From Streptomyces mobaraensis NBRC 13819 = DSM 40847 (GTDB taxonomy: Bacteria; Actinomycetota; Actinomycetes; Streptomycetales; Streptomycetaceae): a DNA stretch of 64,000 nt. The first letter of the stretch is position 1; the number at the start of each line of letters is the position of its first letter. A model generated the notes under the pieces. That model saw nothing but the letters and a program-made list of their open reading frames with translations, searched no databases and was not told the DNA's origin. The position numbers and the translations under genes are program-made. Shown here one piece after another: positions 52,004-61,581 of the stretch. The stretch covers positions 5,791,501 to 5,855,500 of the forward strand of contig NZ_CP072827.1 in NCBI RefSeq assembly GCF_017916255.1. The letters are read 5' to 3'.

Positions 52004-53368
52004 TCAGAAGTCCCAGCCGTCGTCCGGAGCCGGGACGGAAGCGTCCGCCTCCGGTCGTCCGGACCCCCCGGACGCCGCCGTGAACGCCGGGCCCGCCATG
52101 CCGGCGGTCAGGGTCGTTCCGTCGGCCGGGTCGATCAGCAGGAAGGCGCCGGTGCTCCGGGAGACCGCGTAGTCGTCCAGGGCCAGCGGCTCGGCGGTGC
52201 GCAGGACCACCCGGCCGATGTCGTTGGCGGCCAGGGCGCCGGGGGACGGGCGCAGGGCGAGGTCCGCCGGGTCGAGGCGCGACGGCAGCGCCTTGACGAC
52301 GGCCTTCACCGTGCGCGTGGTGTGCTTCAGGAGCACCCGGTCGCCCTCCCGCAGCGGCCGGTCGGCGACGTGGCAGACGGTCGCCTCGACGTCCCGGACC
52401 GGCTCCGGCGCGCCCGCCGCCGGGGCGATGAGGTCGCCGCGCGCGACGTCGAGGTCGTCGGCGAGCCGCACGGTCACCGACTGCGGCGCCCACGCCACGT
52501 CCACCGGCGTGCCGAGCGCGTCGATCGCGGTGATCGTGCTCGTCCGGCCGGACGGCAGGACGGTCACCCGCTCCCCGACGCGCAGCACGCCGGAGGCGAT
52601 GCGTCCGGCGTAGCCGCGGTAGTCGGGGTGGCCGGCGGTCCGCGGGCGGATCACGTACTGGACGGGGAACCGGGCCGGGTCGCCGGTGGGGTCGGCGATC
52701 ACCGGGACGGTCTCCAGGTGCTCCAGGACGGTCGGACCGCCGTACCAGTCCAGGTGGGCCGAGGGCGTCACCACATTGTCGCCCGCGAGCGCCGACACCG
52801 GGATCGCGGTCACGTCGGGGACGCCGAGCGAGCCCGCGTAGGCGGTGAACTCCTCGGCGATCCGGGCGAAGACGGCCTCGGACCAGTCCACCAGGTCCAT
52901 CTTGTTCACCGCGAGCACCAGGTGCGGGACCCGCAGCAGCGCGGCCACCGCGGCGTGCCGGCGGGTCTGCTCGACGACGCCGTGCCGGGCGTCGACCAGG
53001 ACCAGGGCCAGCTCGGCGGTGGACGCGCCGGTGACCATGTTGCGCGTGTACTGCACGTGCCCGGGGGTGTCCGCGAGGACGAACCGGCGGCGGGCGGTGG
53101 CGAAGTAGCGGTAGGCGACGTCGATGGTGATGCCCTGCTCGCGCTCGGCCCGCAGCCCGTCGGTCAGCAGCGCCAGGTCGGGCGCGTCGTGGCCGCGGTC
53201 GCGGGAGGCGTGTTCGACGGCCTCCAGCTGGTCGGCCAGGACCGACTTGGAGTCGTGCAGCAGCCGTCCGACCAGGGTGGACTTGCCGTCGTCGACCGAA
53301 CCGGCGGTGGCGAAGCGGAGCAGCGAGGTCGCGGCCGCCGGCTCCGTGGCGATACTGGCGATGCTCAT
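52004..53368 (-). CDS. cysN: Sulfate adenylyltransferase subunit 1 (GTPase)
   Basis: 454 residues, ATG 53368, 2 bp after cysD. EF-Tu-like GTPase: G1 GSVDDGKSTL (23-32), G3 ADTPGHVQYTRNM, G4 NKMDLVD, then two beta-barrel domains (YRGYAGRIASGVLRVGERVT; DRVLLKHTTRTVKAVV). It couples GTP hydrolysis to APS formation by CysD. No APS kinase domain is fused; cysC is separate. Confidence 0.95.
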   Translation of the reverse strand: MSIASIATEPAAATSLLRFATAGSVDDGKSTLVGRLLHDSKSVLADQLEAVEHASRDRGHDAPDLALLTDGLRAEREQGITIDVAYRYFATARRRFVLADTPGHVQYTRNMVTGASTAELALVLVDARHGVVEQTRRHAAVAALLRVPHLVLAVNKMDLVDWSEAVFARIAEEFTAYAGSLGVPDVTAIPVSALAGDNVVTPSAHLDWYGGPTVLEHLETVPVIADPTGDPARFPVQYVIRPRTAGHPDYRGYAGRIASGVLRVGERVTVLPSGRTSTITAIDALGTPVDVAWAPQSVTVRLADDLDVARGDLIAPAAGAPEPVRDVEATVCHVADRPLREGDRVLLKHTTRTVKAVVKALPSRLDPADLALRPSPGALAANDIGRVVLRTAEPLALDDYAVSRSTGAFLLIDPADGTTLTAGMAGPAFTAASGGSGRPEADASVPAPDDGWDF

Positions 53369-53370
53369 GA

Positions 53371-54288
53371 TCAGAAGTACCCCTCGCGCTTGCGGTCTTC
53401 CATCGCGGCCTCCGACAGCTTGTCGTCGGCGCGCGTCGCGCCCCGCTCGGTGAGCCGGGAGGCGGCGATCTCCTCGATGACCCGGTCGACGGTCGCGGCG
53501 TCCGACTCCACGGCGCCCGTGCAGGACATGTCACCGACCGTCCGGTAGCGCACCACGCGTCTCTCCACCCGCTCCCCGTCCCGGGGGCCGCCCCACTCGC
53601 CGGGGGTCAGCCACATCCCGGACCGGGCGAAGACCTCGCGCTCGTGGGCGTAGTAGATGGAGGGGAGTTCGATCCCCTCGCGGGCTATGTACTGCCAGAC
53701 GTCCAGCTCGGTCCAGTTGGACAGCGGGAAGACGCGGACGTGCTCGCCGGGCGAGTGCCGCCCGTTGTACAGGTCCCACAGCTCCGGCCGCTGGCGGCGC
53801 GGGTCCCAGCCGCCGAACTCGTCGCGCAGCGAGAACACCCGCTCCTTCGCCCGCGCCTTCTCCTCGTCCCGTCGGCCGCCGCCGAACACCGCGTCGAAGC
53901 GGTGCCGTTCGATGGCGTCCAGCAGCGGCACGGTCTGCAGTGGGTTGCGGGTGCCGTCGGGGCGCTCGCGCAGCCGTCCGTCGTCGATGAACTCCTGGAC
54001 GGACGCGATGTGCAGCCGCAGCCCGTGCCGGGCGACGACGCGGTCGCGGTAGGCCAGCACCTCCGGGAAGTTGTGCCCGGTGTCCACGTGCAGCAGCGCG
54101 AACGGCAGCGGGGCCGGGGCGAACGCCTTCAGCGCCGTGTGCAGCATGACGACGGAGTCCTTGCCGCCGGAGAACAGCAGCACCGGCCGTTCGAACTCGC
54201 CCGCCACCTCCCGGAAGACGTGCACGGCCTCCGACTCCAGCGCGTCGAGGTGCGTCAGGGCGTACGGACTGTCGCCGCGAGCCGTCAC
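53371..54288 (-). CDS. cysD: Sulfate adenylyltransferase subunit 2
   Basis: 305 residues from GTG 54288, overlapping the cysC stop (GTGA). PP-loop [10 protein letters not shown] (40-49), [51 protein letters not shown] and a conserved C-terminal [10 protein letters not shown]. Forms APS from sulfate and ATP together with CysN in assimilatory sulfate reduction. Confidence 0.96.
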   Translation of the reverse strand: MTARGDSPYALTHLDALESEAVHVFREVAGEFERPVLLFSGGKDSVVMLHTALKAFAPAPLPFALLHVDTGHNFPEVLAYRDRVVARHGLRLHIASVQEFIDDGRLRERPDGTRNPLQTVPLLDAIERHRFDAVFGGGRRDEEKARAKERVFSLRDEFGGWDPRRQRPELWDLYNGRHSPGEHVRVFPLSNWTELDVWQYIAREGIELPSIYYAHEREVFARSGMWLTPGEWGGPRDGERVERRVVRYRTVGDMSCTGAVESDAATVDRVIEEIAASRLTERGATRADDKLSEAAMEDRKREGYF

Positions 54289-54818
54289 AGCACTCCCCTC
54301 CCCGCCAGCAGCGCGTGCACCGCGTCCGCCGACTCCGCCACCGTCCGCTCGTGGGCGTCGATGCGCAGGTCGGGGTCGTCCGGTACCTCGTACGGGTCGT
54401 CCACGCCGGTCAGTCCGGTGAGTTCGCCGGCGGCCTGGCGGGCGTACAGGCCCTTGACGTCCCGGGCCGAGCAGACCTCGACGGGCGTCGCCACGTGCAC
54501 CTCCAAGTAGCCGGTGCCCAGCGCCTGGTGGCGTTTGCGCACCGCCTCGCGGGTGTCGGCGTACGGCGCGATGACGGGGACGAGGACCGTGACGCCGTGG
54601 GCGGCGAGCAACTGGGCGACGAAGCCGATGCGCCGCACGTTGACGTCGCGGTCGGCGCGGGAGAAGCCCAGGCCGGCGGAGAGGAACTCGCGGATCTCGT
54701 CGCCGTCCAGCACCTCCACCGGGCGGCCCTCGGCCCGCAGCCGGTCCGCGAGCGCGCGGGCGATCGTCGTCTTGCCCGCGCTCGGCAGGCCGGTGAGCCA
54801 CACCGTGGCACCCGTCAT
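54285..54818 (-). CDS. cysC: Adenylylsulfate kinase
   Basis: 177 residues, ATG 54818. P-loop [60 protein letters not shown], and [20 protein letters not shown]. Phosphorylates APS to PAPS. Because the neighbouring reductase has iron-sulfur cysteines and likely uses APS directly, CysC may supply PAPS for sulfation instead. Coupled to cysD by overlap. Confidence 0.95.
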   Translation of the reverse strand: MTGATVWLTGLPSAGKTTIARALADRLRAEGRPVEVLDGDEIREFLSAGLGFSRADRDVNVRRIGFVAQLLAAHGVTVLVPVIAPYADTREAVRKRHQALGTGYLEVHVATPVEVCSARDVKGLYARQAAGELTGLTGVDDPYEVPDDPDLRIDAHERTVAESADAVHALLAGRGVL

Positions 54819-54892
54819 CCTGTTCTCCCAGGGGGTCGGTCGGTTCGGTTCGTGCGGTGGGTACGCCGTGTGCGGCGCGTGGCTTCCCGCGG

Positions 54893-55591
54893 TCATCCGT
54901 GCAGCCCGCACTCGGTCTTGGTCCGGCCCGCCCAGCGGCCGGCCCGGGCGTCCTCGCCCTCCCGCACCCGGCGGGTGCAGGGTGCGCAGCCGATGGACGC
55001 GTACCCGTCCATGAGCAGCGGGTTGGTGAGCACCCCGTGCTCGGCGACGTACGCGTCCACGTCGTCCCGCGTCCAGCGGGCGATCGGCGCGACCTTGACC
55101 TTGCCGCGCCGGGCGTCCCAGCCGACGACGGGCGTCGCGGCCCGGGTCGGGGACTCGTCGCGGCGCAGCCCGGTCGCCCACGCGTCGTACCCCGCCAGCC
55201 CCTCCCGCAACGGCTCCACCTTGCGCAGCGCGCAGCACAGGTCCGGGTCGCGGTCGTGCAGCGCCGGACCGTACGCGGCGTCCTGCTCGGCGACGCTCTG
55301 CGGCGGGGCGAGGGTGATGACGTTGACGTCCATCACCGCCGCCACCGCGTCGCGCGTCCCGATGGTCTCCGGGAAGTGGTAGCCGGTGTCGAGGAAGACG
55401 ACGTCGACGCCGGGCCGGACGCGGGAGGCGAGGTGGGCGACGACGGCGTCCTCCATGGAGGAGGTGACGCAGAAGCGGTCGCCGAAGGTGTCCGCGGCCC
55501 AGCGGAGGATCTCCTCGGCGGGGGCGTCTTCCAGGTCGCGGCCGGCGCTGAGGGCGAGCCGTTCGAGATCGGCCTGCTCACGACGGGTCAT
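54893..55591 (-). CDS. cysH: APS/PAPS reductase
   Basis: 232 residues, ATG 55591 with GGAGGA upstream. PP-loop-like core ([37 protein letters not shown]). Cys119-Cys120 and Cys202/Cys205 (CAPC) are the 4Fe-4S ligands diagnostic of APS-using reductases. Cys228 in KTECGLH is the catalytic residue. Reduces APS to sulfite with thioredoxin. Overlaps the small zinc-ribbon gene by 14 bp. Confidence 0.95.
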   Translation of the reverse strand: MTRREQADLERLALSAGRDLEDAPAEEILRWAADTFGDRFCVTSSMEDAVVAHLASRVRPGVDVVFLDTGYHFPETIGTRDAVAAVMDVNVITLAPPQSVAEQDAAYGPALHDRDPDLCCALRKVEPLREGLAGYDAWATGLRRDESPTRAATPVVGWDARRGKVKVAPIARWTRDDVDAYVAEHGVLTNPLLMDGYASIGCAPCTRRVREGEDARAGRWAGRTKTECGLHG

Positions 55592-55775
55592 CCGGTCCTC
55601 CGTTCCTCCGGCCGTCCGTTCCTCCGGAGATCCCTCGGGACAGCAGCCCCAGGAACCTCAGCTGGAACGCGCGGTTGCAGGCGGCGCACTCCCAGGCGCC
55701 ATGGCCCGCCTCGTGGGGCCGCAGGTCCTCGTCGCCGCAGTACGGGCAGTGGAAGGGGGCGGCGCGCTCGCTCAC
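55578..55775 (-). CDS. Small zinc-ribbon protein of the sulfite reductase operon
   Basis: 65 residues from GTG 55775, overlapping sulfite reductase by 4 bp and cysH by 14 bp. Two CxxC knuckles, HCPYCGDEDL (Cys10/Cys13) and WECAACNRAFQLRFLGLL (Cys30/Cys33), form a rubredoxin- or zinc-ribbon-like fold. A polar tail follows. The strict translational coupling to sir and cysH implies a role in sulfite reduction, for example metal/electron handling or redox sensing; no experiment known to me defines it. Confidence 0.8.
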   Translation of the reverse strand: MSERAAPFHCPYCGDEDLRPHEAGHGAWECAACNRAFQLRFLGLLSRGISGGTDGRRNGGPDDPS

Positions 55776-57478
55776 GACAGCTCCTCCTCGCCGGCCCGGG
55801 CCGCCCACGCGGCGAAGCGCTCGCCGTCCGCGCGGCCGGCGAGGTAGCGCCGGAGCACCCGCTCGATGTAGTCGGGGAGTTCGTCCGCCGTCACCTTGAG
55901 GCCGCGTACCTTGCGGCCGAACCCGGCCTCCAGGCCCAGCGCCCCGCCCAGGTGCACCTGGTACCCCTCGGCCTGGCGCCCCCGCGCGTCCGTGACCAAC
56001 TGCCCCTTGAGACCGATGTCCGCCACCTGGATACGGGCGCAGGCGTTGGGGCAGCCGTTGAGGTTGATGGTGAGCGGCTCGTCGAACTCCGGGAGCCGCC
56101 GCTCCAGTTCGTCGATGAGGGACGCGCCGCGCGCCTTGGTCTCGACGATCGCCAGCTTGCAGAACTCGATGCCGGTGCAGGCCATCGTGCCGCGCCGGAA
56201 CGGGGACGGGGCGACCCGGAGGTCCAGTGCCTCCAGACCGGCGGTCAGCGACGCGACCCGGTCCTCCGGCACGTCGAGGACGATCATCTTCTGCTCGGCG
56301 GTGGTCCGCAGCCGGCCCGAGCCATGGGCCTCGGCCAGCTCGGCGATCTTCGTCAGGGTGCTGCCGTCCACCCGCCCGACGCGCGGCGCGAAGCCGACGT
56401 AGTACCGGCCGTCGCGCTGCCGGTGGACGCCGACGTGGTCGCGCCAGCGCTCCGCCGGGCGCTCGGGCGCGGGCCCGTCGAGCAGCGGGCGGCCGAGGTA
56501 CTCCCGTTCCAGCACCTCGCGGAACCGTTCCGGCCCCCAGTCGGCGACGAGGAACTTCAGCCGGGCCCGGTTGCGCAGCCGCCGGTAACCGTAGTCGCGG
56601 AAGATGCCGATGACGCCGCCGAAGACGTCCGGCACGTCCTCCAGCGGCACCCACGCGCCGAGCCGGACGCCGATCTTGGGGTTGGTGGACAGTCCGCCAC
56701 CCACCCACAGGTCGAAGCCCGGGCCGTGTTCGGGGTGGCGCACGCCGACGAACGCCACGTCGTTGATCTCGTGGACGACGTCGAGCAGCGGGGATCCCGA
56801 GATCGCCGTCTTGAACTTGCGGGGGAGGTTGGAGAAGTCCTTGTTGCCGATGAAGCGGCGCTGGATCTCCTCGATGGCCGGGGTGCCGTCGACGATCTCG
56901 TCCTCGGCGATGCCGGCGACCGGCGAACCGAGGACGACACGCGGGGTGTCGCCGCACGCCTCGGTGGTGGAGAGGCCCACCGCCTCCAGCCGTCGCCAGA
57001 TCTCGGGGACGTCCTCGATGCGGATCCAGTGGTACTGGATGTTCTGGCGGTCGGTGATGTCGGCGGTGCCGCGCGCGAACTCCTGTGACACCTCGCCGAT
57101 CACGCGCAGTTGGGCGGTGGTCAGCCGGCCGCCGTCGATCCGCACCCGCAGCATGAAGTACTCGTCGTCCAGCTCCTCCGGCGCCAGGACCGCGGTCTTC
57201 CCGCCGTCGATGCCGGGCCGGCGCTGGGTGTACAGCCCCCACCAGCGCATCCGGCCGCGCAGGTCGGCGGGGTCGATGGAGGCGAAGCCCGCCTTGGCGT
57301 AGATCGTCTCAATACGTGTCCGTACGTTGAGACCGTCGTCGTCCTTCTTCACCTGCTCGTTGGCGTTGAGCGGGGTGAAGTGCCCGACGGCCCACTGGCC
57401 TTCGCCGCGGTGGCGGCCGGCCTTGCGGCGGGGTGTCGCCGGTGCGGCGGCTGCGGGGGGTTGCGCGGTGGCGGCCAT
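55772..57478 (-). CDS. sir: Ferredoxin-type nitrite/sulfite reductase
   Basis: 568 residues, ATG 57478 with AAGGACA upstream. Two ferredoxin-like half-domains and sirohaem/4Fe-4S cysteines Cys434, Cys440, Cys476 and Cys480 (TGIEFCKLA ... NGCPNACAR, the C-x5-C / C-x3-C pattern). RQNIQYHWIRIEDVPEI and NLPRKFKTAISG are the sulfite/nitrite reductase blocks. Cys-gene neighbours make sulfite the likely substrate. First enzyme gene after the leader peptide, 243 bp downstream of it. Confidence 0.93.
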   Translation of the reverse strand: MAATAQPPAAAAPATPRRKAGRHRGEGQWAVGHFTPLNANEQVKKDDDGLNVRTRIETIYAKAGFASIDPADLRGRMRWWGLYTQRRPGIDGGKTAVLAPEELDDEYFMLRVRIDGGRLTTAQLRVIGEVSQEFARGTADITDRQNIQYHWIRIEDVPEIWRRLEAVGLSTTEACGDTPRVVLGSPVAGIAEDEIVDGTPAIEEIQRRFIGNKDFSNLPRKFKTAISGSPLLDVVHEINDVAFVGVRHPEHGPGFDLWVGGGLSTNPKIGVRLGAWVPLEDVPDVFGGVIGIFRDYGYRRLRNRARLKFLVADWGPERFREVLEREYLGRPLLDGPAPERPAERWRDHVGVHRQRDGRYYVGFAPRVGRVDGSTLTKIAELAEAHGSGRLRTTAEQKMIVLDVPEDRVASLTAGLEALDLRVAPSPFRRGTMACTGIEFCKLAIVETKARGASLIDELERRLPEFDEPLTINLNGCPNACARIQVADIGLKGQLVTDARGRQAEGYQVHLGGALGLEAGFGRKVRGLKVTADELPDYIERVLRRYLAGRADGERFAAWAARAGEEELS

Positions 57479-57721
57479 GGCGTTCTGTCCTTCGGGAGGT
57501 CCGCCCGCCGGGCCGGCGCCGCACACCCGGGACGCACACCTGCGCCGCGGGCCGGCCGCCGCAGCCGCTGTATGGCGGCATGGCGGTGCTGACCTGCGGG
57601 TATGGCGAGCGGCAGGGTGGGGAGGGTGCGGCTGACGACCCGATAGCGGACGGAATCGGGTGGGGCCCGCCGGTCCGCGCCTTCGGGGACGGCGGTCAGG
57701 GAAGCGGTGGTGCTGAGCCTG

Positions 57722-57805
57722 TCAGCCCGCTGGACAGATGGCGCTGGACACGCGGCCGAGGTCGACGTGACGCCGACTCACCAAGGCAACTCCAGCTCGT
57801 GACAT
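57722..57805 (-). CDS. Putative leader peptide of the sulfur operon
   Basis: 27 residues from ATG 57805 to TGA 57722: it ends LVSRRHVDLGRVSSAICPAG. Peptides with the RRHVDLGRVSSAIC pattern recur upstream of sulfur-metabolism genes in Streptomyces. The near-terminal Cys codon invites comparison with cysteine-responsive leader peptides described in mycobacteria. The 243-bp space before sir leaves room for an attenuator. A clear ribosome-binding site is not visible, so it may be leaderless. Confidence 0.85.
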   Translation of the reverse strand: MSRAGVALVSRRHVDLGRVSSAICPAG

Positions 57806-57895
57806 GAGGGCAGCGTGGCACGGGCTTTTGGGGGGAGTCCACTGTTCGCCATATGGTGAGACGGCTTGTCTTGATATATGAGATATTGATGATGG

Positions 57896-58582
57896 TCAGG
57901 CGGGACTGTCAGGACTGTCAGGGCTGTCGGTGGCGGCCGGGTGCGCGCCGGGCCAGGGGCCGGGGGTCGGAACGTCCGGCTCGTCCTCCGTCTTCGTCGC
58001 GAAGACGGTGAAGCCCCGGCGCTCGTAGTTGGCCATGGCGTGCTCGCCGTCCCTGGAACAGGTGTGCAGCCAGACGCGTCGGGTCGGCGGCAGCTCCGGC
58101 CACCGTTCGGCCAGGTCCCAGGCGCGCCGGACGCCGTGGGTCAGCAGATGGCCGCCGATGCGCCGGCCCCGGAAGGCGGGCAGCAGCCCGAAGTAGACGA
58201 TCTCGACGGAGGCCGCGCGTCCGGTGTCCTCGTGGCCGGCGCCCCCGAACCCGTCGTCGGCGCCCCCGAACTCGGGGCCGGGGTCCCCGGGCGCCAGCTC
58301 CGCATAACCGGCCGGCGTCCCCCGGTCGTACGCGACCCACGTCTCCACGCCGGGCCGGTCCAGGTACGCGCGCCACCGCGCGTACGGCCAGTCCAGCCGG
58401 TCCGTCCACGTGTGGTCGCCGCCCACGGCCGTGTAGAGGAACCGGCTGAACTCGGGCGACGGCACCTCGGAGCGGACGAAGCGGACATCGGGGCCCGGGC
58501 CGGGAGCGCCGGCGGGGACGAGGGCGTCCGGTGCGGTCATGTGGAGTGACCAGGTGGTCACCGGGGTCGTTCTGTTGTCCAT
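57896..58582 (-). CDS. GNAT family N-acetyltransferase
   Basis: 228 residues, ATG 58582 behind GGGTGAGG. EFSRFLYTAVGGDHTWTDRL and WVAYDRGTPAGYAELAPG lead to motif A EIVYFGLLPAFRGRRIGGHL (R/Q-x-x-G-x-G/A acetyl-CoA loop) and motif B HAMANYERRGFTVF. Similar Streptomyces proteins have this WTDRL/WxAY layout. C-terminus ends SPDSPDSPA from short DNA repeats. Acceptor unknown. The Gly/Asp-rich insert around 125-140 is unusual. Confidence 0.85.
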   Translation of the reverse strand: MDNRTTPVTTWSLHMTAPDALVPAGAPGPGPDVRFVRSEVPSPEFSRFLYTAVGGDHTWTDRLDWPYARWRAYLDRPGVETWVAYDRGTPAGYAELAPGDPGPEFGGADDGFGGAGHEDTGRAASVEIVYFGLLPAFRGRRIGGHLLTHGVRRAWDLAERWPELPPTRRVWLHTCSRDGEHAMANYERRGFTVFATKTEDEPDVPTPGPWPGAHPAATDSPDSPDSPA

Positions 58583-58680
58583 GACCTCACCCAACCACGC
58601 GTGCCGCGGGGGTTCCGGGTGGCCCCCGCACGGCCGTCCGGCGGATGAACGGACCGGTCGGAGACGGATACGGTTAGGGC

Positions 58681-59901
58681 GTGCAGGCAGCAACAAATGA
58701 ACCACCGGGGCAGCGGAAGGGCCGGCTCCACCGAGCCCGGGCCCTGTACCGAAATGTGTCGAAGCGGAGGATGGCGTGGCTGCTCCTCAAGGACACGATC
58801 AATTCCTGCATGGAGTACCGCGTCACCGGCCTCGCCGCCGAGGCCGCGTTCTTCACCCTGTTGTCGCTGCCGCCGTTGCTCCTGGGCTTCATGAGCCTGC
58901 TGGGGTACCTGGACGACTGGACCGGCACCCACACCATCAGGAGCCTCCAGGACAACATCATCAAGGCGTCCTCGGCCGTCCTGTCGGACCGCGGCGTCAA
59001 CCAGATCACCGTACCCCTGCTGAACGACGTACAGAACGGCGCCCGCCGGCCCGAGATCGTCTCCGTCGGCTTCGCCATCGCCCTGTGGTCGGGGTCGCGG
59101 GCCGTCAACGTCTTCGTCGACACCATCACCATCATGTACGGGCTGGAGGGCCGGCGCGGCATCGTCCGCACCAGGCTGCTGGCCTTCCTGCTCTACATCG
59201 TCGCCCTGCTGATCGGGGCGGTGGTGATGCCGCTGATGGTGGTGGGGCCGGAGGCGGTGGAGAACATCGTTCCGTGGAGCGCCGGCGTCGTCCAGGTGCT
59301 CTACTGGCCCGTCGTCCTGGTGCTGTCCGTCGCCTTCCTGACGACGCTGTACCACGTGTCGGTGCCCGTGCGGTCGCCGTGGCGCGAGGACATCCCCGGT
59401 GCGCTCGTCGCGCTCACGATGTGGGTGATCGGCAGCTTCCTACTGCGCATCTACCTCACCCACACGGTGGAAGGTCTGACGATCTACGGCTCGCTCGCGG
59501 CGCCGGTCGCCGTCCTGCTGTGGATCGGCGTCTCCGCCTTCGCGGTGCTCGTGGGCGCGGCGGTCAACGCGGCCATGGACCGCGTCTGGCCGTCGGTGAC
59601 CACCGCCGCCGCCCGCGCCGAGGCGGACCGCCGCAAGGCCGCCGCGGCGGCGGTGGCGGCCGAGCGGGCGGCGCTGGCGATGGTCCACGAGTACGAGGAC
59701 GATCCCGAGGGCTACTCGGAGGACGGGCTGCGGGACCGGGAGCCGCCGTCGGAGTTCCCGGAGCGGTGGGCGCAGTTCCTGCCGCCCGAGGACGTGCGGA
59801 CGCGGCTCCAGCACGTGCGGTCGGACAAGTCGGACAAGGTGGGGAAGGCGGCCAAGGGGGCCAAGGGGGAGCCCCGACACGCCAAGCACCGGAGGCGGTA
59901 G
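58681..59901 (+). CDS. YihY/BrkB family envelope protein
   Basis: 406 residues from GTG 58681. Core of six membrane helices with the family pattern LAAEAAFFTLLSLPPLLLGF, VSVGFAIALWSGSRAVNVFV, LLYIVALLIGAVVMPLMVVG, YWPVVLVLSVAFLTTLYHVS, IPGALVALTMWVIGSFLLRI and GSLAAPVAVLLWIGVSAFAV. The last 120 residues are charged and cytosolic, ending in Lys/Gly-rich repeats. The family is sometimes called ribonuclease BN by mistake; no nuclease motif is present. Confidence 0.88.
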   Translation: MQAATNEPPGQRKGRLHRARALYRNVSKRRMAWLLLKDTINSCMEYRVTGLAAEAAFFTLLSLPPLLLGFMSLLGYLDDWTGTHTIRSLQDNIIKASSAVLSDRGVNQITVPLLNDVQNGARRPEIVSVGFAIALWSGSRAVNVFVDTITIMYGLEGRRGIVRTRLLAFLLYIVALLIGAVVMPLMVVGPEAVENIVPWSAGVVQVLYWPVVLVLSVAFLTTLYHVSVPVRSPWREDIPGALVALTMWVIGSFLLRIYLTHTVEGLTIYGSLAAPVAVLLWIGVSAFAVLVGAAVNAAMDRVWPSVTTAAARAEADRRKAAAAAVAAERAALAMVHEYEDDPEGYSEDGLRDREPPSEFPERWAQFLPPEDVRTRLQHVRSDKSDKVGKAAKGAKGEPRHAKHRRR

Positions 59902-60139
59902 AGGGGCGCGTCGGCGGCTCGGGGGAGCGCCGGCGCGGTCGGATAAATCGCTCGCGAGCGCGGCCCGCCGCGCCCTAGAGTCCCCCCGACGGCCGCGGCA
60001 GAGCGGCAGGAGGACGCGGCAGCGATGCCGCGCGCGGAATCAGGAGGTGAGCCCGGGATGACTGTCACCACGGCGGCCACGACGGCCCGTACCCGGCGAT
60101 CGACCACTCTCACCTCCCTCCTTCCGAAGGAACACCGCG

Positions 60140-61258
60140 TTGTCCTCCAAGTCGTCCACGCATTCCCCGCAGCACCCCCTCGCCCGCTACGGCTGGGACG
60201 AGGGCTTCGCTGACGCCTTCGCCCCCTACGCCGCCGAGGGTTGCGCCCCCGGCCGGATCGTCCGCGTCGACCGGGGCCGCTGCGACCTCGTCGTCGCCGA
60301 CGGGACCGCCGACGACGGCGTCCGCACCGTCCACGGCGACACCTCGCTCGTCACCACGGGCGACCCGCTCCGCATCATGTGCACCGGCGACTGGGCGGCC
60401 GTCGACCTGACGACCGGTCATGTACGGGCGCTGCTGCCGCGCCGCACGGCGTTCGTGCGGTCCACGTCCTCCCAGCGGTCCGAGGGCCAGATCCTGGCCG
60501 CCAACGTGGAACTGGCCCTGATCGCCGTCCCGCTCTCCACCGACCCCGACCTCGGCCGGGTGGAACGCTTCCTGGCGCTCGCCTGGGAGTCCGGGGCCGA
60601 GCCGGTCGTGGTCCTGACCAAGGCGGACCTGGTGCCTGACCCGGCCGCGCTCGGCCACCTCCTCGCCGACACGGAGACGGCCGCGCCGGGCGCCCAGGTG
60701 TTCGCCGTCAGCGCGGCCACGGGAGAGGGCGTCGACGTGCTCGGCGCCGTGCTGTCCGGGGGCACGTCGGTGCTCCTCGGCCCGTCCGGCGCCGGCAAGT
60801 CCACCCTCGCCAACGCCCTGGTGGGCACCGACGTCCAGGACGTCCAGGCGATCCGCGACCGCGACGGCAAGGGCCGCCACACGACCACCACCCGCAACCT
60901 GCTGCCCCTGCCGGGCGGCGGCGTTCTCATCGACACCCCCGGGCTGCGGGGCGTCGGCCTCTGGGACGCCGAGGGCGGCGTCTCCCGCACCTTCTCCGAG
61001 ATCGAGGCCCTCGCCGCGGAGTGCCGCTTCCACGACTGCGGCCACGACAGCGAGCCCGGGTGCGCGGTGACGGCGGCGATCTCGGACGGGAGCCTGAGCC
61101 CCCGCCGCCTCGACAGCTACCGCAAGCTCCTCCGCGAGAACCAGCGCCTCGCGGCCCGCACGGACGCGCGCCTGCGGGCGGAGCTGCGGCGGGAGTGGAA
61201 GCTTCGGCGGGCGGAGGGGGCGTACATGGTCGAGCGCAAGCGGGGGCGCTCGCGCTAG
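60140..61258 (+). CDS. rsgA: Ribosome small subunit-dependent GTPase A
   Basis: 372 residues; best start is TTG 60140, 8 bases after AAGGAA. Circularly permuted GTPase: N-terminal OB part (RIVRVDRGRCDLVVADG), G4 VVLTKADLV, G1 LGPSGAGKSTLANALVG, G3 IDTPGLRG, then the zinc knuckle CRFHDCGHDSEPGC. It checks and matures the 30S subunit. The TTG start suggests modest expression. Followed by the dispersed repeat. Confidence 0.9.
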   Translation: MSSKSSTHSPQHPLARYGWDEGFADAFAPYAAEGCAPGRIVRVDRGRCDLVVADGTADDGVRTVHGDTSLVTTGDPLRIMCTGDWAAVDLTTGHVRALLPRRTAFVRSTSSQRSEGQILAANVELALIAVPLSTDPDLGRVERFLALAWESGAEPVVVLTKADLVPDPAALGHLLADTETAAPGAQVFAVSAATGEGVDVLGAVLSGGTSVLLGPSGAGKSTLANALVGTDVQDVQAIRDRDGKGRHTTTTRNLLPLPGGGVLIDTPGLRGVGLWDAEGGVSRTFSEIEALAAECRFHDCGHDSEPGCAVTAAISDGSLSPRRLDSYRKLLRENQRLAARTDARLRAELRREWKLRRAEGAYMVERKRGRSR

Positions 61259-61273
61259 GCGGTTTCGGTGGGG

Positions 61274-61510
61274 GTGCCCCGGTCCCTCCCCCAGAGGGGG
61301 CACCCCCATTCACCGATTCTTGCGGGGGCAAGCCCCCGCACCCCCGAAACCGCGCTCCGCGCGGTTGTCCTCAAACGCCGGACGGGCTGAGTGTCGCGCC
61401 CGGGCGCACTGATCAGCCCGTCCGGCGTTTGAGGACGAGCGGCGAAGCCGCGACAAGGGGGTCTGGGGCGCAGCCCCAGGAAGCGGCGAAGGGGCGGGAC
61501 CGGGGCAACC
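61274..61510. repeat. Nested-palindrome intergenic repeat, full copy 3
   Basis: Same order of hairpins as copy 1. The central 24-bp arms (61367-61390 / 61413-61436) are perfect but separated by a 22-base insert containing GCGCCCGGGCGC. Relative to copy 1 the left arm has A for G and the right arm T for C at the paired position, a compensating change. The outer arms are less perfect (CCCCGGTCCC... / GGGACCGGGG). Confidence 0.88.
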
Positions 61511-61581
61511 CTCCCCGGAGGGGCAACCCCGCGTCCGATTTCCGCCAGTCCCCCCACCTCCCCTCCCGCACACTGGAACAC

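Noticed and set aside
58681..59901. Ribonuclease BN
   Set aside because: An old misannotation of the YihY family; the protein is a six-helix membrane protein without nuclease residues.
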